Assembly: GCA_001767455.1 (NCBI GenBank)
Contig: MELC01000083.1
Span: 1 to 32,502, forward strand
Reading direction: 5' to 3'
DNA length: 32,502 bases
DNA from: Acidobacteria bacterium RIFCSPLOWO2_12_FULL_66_21
Lineage (GTDB): Bacteria; Acidobacteriota; Vicinamibacteria; Vicinamibacterales; 2-12-FULL-66-21
The notes beneath the pieces were generated by a model. That model was given only the letters and a program-made list of their open reading frames with translations, searched no databases and was not told the origin of the DNA. Shown piece after piece: positions 32,424 to 32,502 of this stretch (positions are counted from its first letter, which is position 1; each line of letters begins with the position of its first letter). The position numbers were made by a program, and so were the translations under genes.

Positions 32424-32502
32424 GCCTGCCGCGCCGAAGCCCGAAAGCATCGAGCGGGCGAAGGCGGTGCCTGCCGCGCCGAAGCCCGAAAGCATCGAGC
32501 GG
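32424..32502. repeat. 34-base direct repeat with 45-base period, cut by the window end
   Basis: The 34 bases from 32424 to 32457 (starting GCCTGCCGCGCCGAAGCC) recur exactly at 32469-32502, separated by 11 bases (GCGAAGGCGGT). The sequence before the first copy (AGGCGGGA) resembles the spacer, so the true unit may be about 45 bases. The array may continue beyond the window. Confidence 0.75.

Noticed and set aside
32424-32502. CRISPR array
   Set aside because: The repeated unit is 34 bases but the spacer is only 11 bases and resembles the upstream flank; only two copies are visible and no cas genes are present.

Overview
The window is high-GC bacterial DNA whose gene families point to an acidobacterium, probably of the Vicinamibacteria type. 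The evidence is two unpartnered MacB/FtsX-type permeases of the acidobacterial ADOP kind, an Oar-like TonB receptor with an N-terminal carboxypeptidase-regulatory domain, many secreted hydrolases, and intergenic palindromes of the GGGCT..AGCCC type. This placement is inference from content; there is no rRNA or other marker gene in the window.

Layout. 1-6.7 kb: a SnoaL-like protein, a small secreted protein, a secreted M28 peptidase, a secreted D-aminoacylase-like amidohydrolase, a LytS-type histidine kinase overlapping its LytTR response regulator, and a small membrane protein. 6.7-10.65 kb: a decay zone with three consecutive damaged genes (frameshifted RibD/DHFR-like reductase, frameshifted esterase lipoprotein, 5'-truncated and frameshifted ADOP permease) plus a probable gene scrap. 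10.66-13.1 kb: an intact ADOP permease on the minus strand, convergent with the broken one.

13.1-28.2 kb: the main system, ten genes all on the plus strand behind an AT-rich promoter region. They are a ROK-family regulator, a KduI/IolB-family isomerase, KdgF, KduD, an NRAMP-fold transporter lacking the metal-site residues, a TonB-dependent receptor, a type B carboxylesterase, a PL10-like pectate lyase, a LamG-esterase fusion and a GH43 glycosidase. Several junctions overlap or are very tight. Together they read as a pectin/polyuronate utilisation locus. Secreted enzymes would remove esters and side chains and cut the backbone, the TonB receptor would import oligomers across the outer membrane, and KdgF, the isomerase and KduD would turn unsaturated uronate into 2-keto-3-deoxygluconate. 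The unsaturated-uronidase (GH88/GH105) and the KDG kinase and aldolase are not here. The most interesting element is the NRAMP-like protein, which sits directly after kduD where an inner-membrane uronate transporter would be expected.

28.2-32.5 kb: a small membrane protein divergent from an unknown 162-residue protein, the 3' scrap of another MacB-type permease, a methyltransferase-fold protein with a signal peptide, a secreted alpha-amino-acid ester hydrolase/CocE-type enzyme, and a 45-bp-period repeat cut by the window end.

A recurrent non-coding theme is short tandem repeats of different sequence (7-, 8/9- and 9-16-bp spacing) lying on or directly after stop codons, and GGGCT/AGCCC hairpins between genes.
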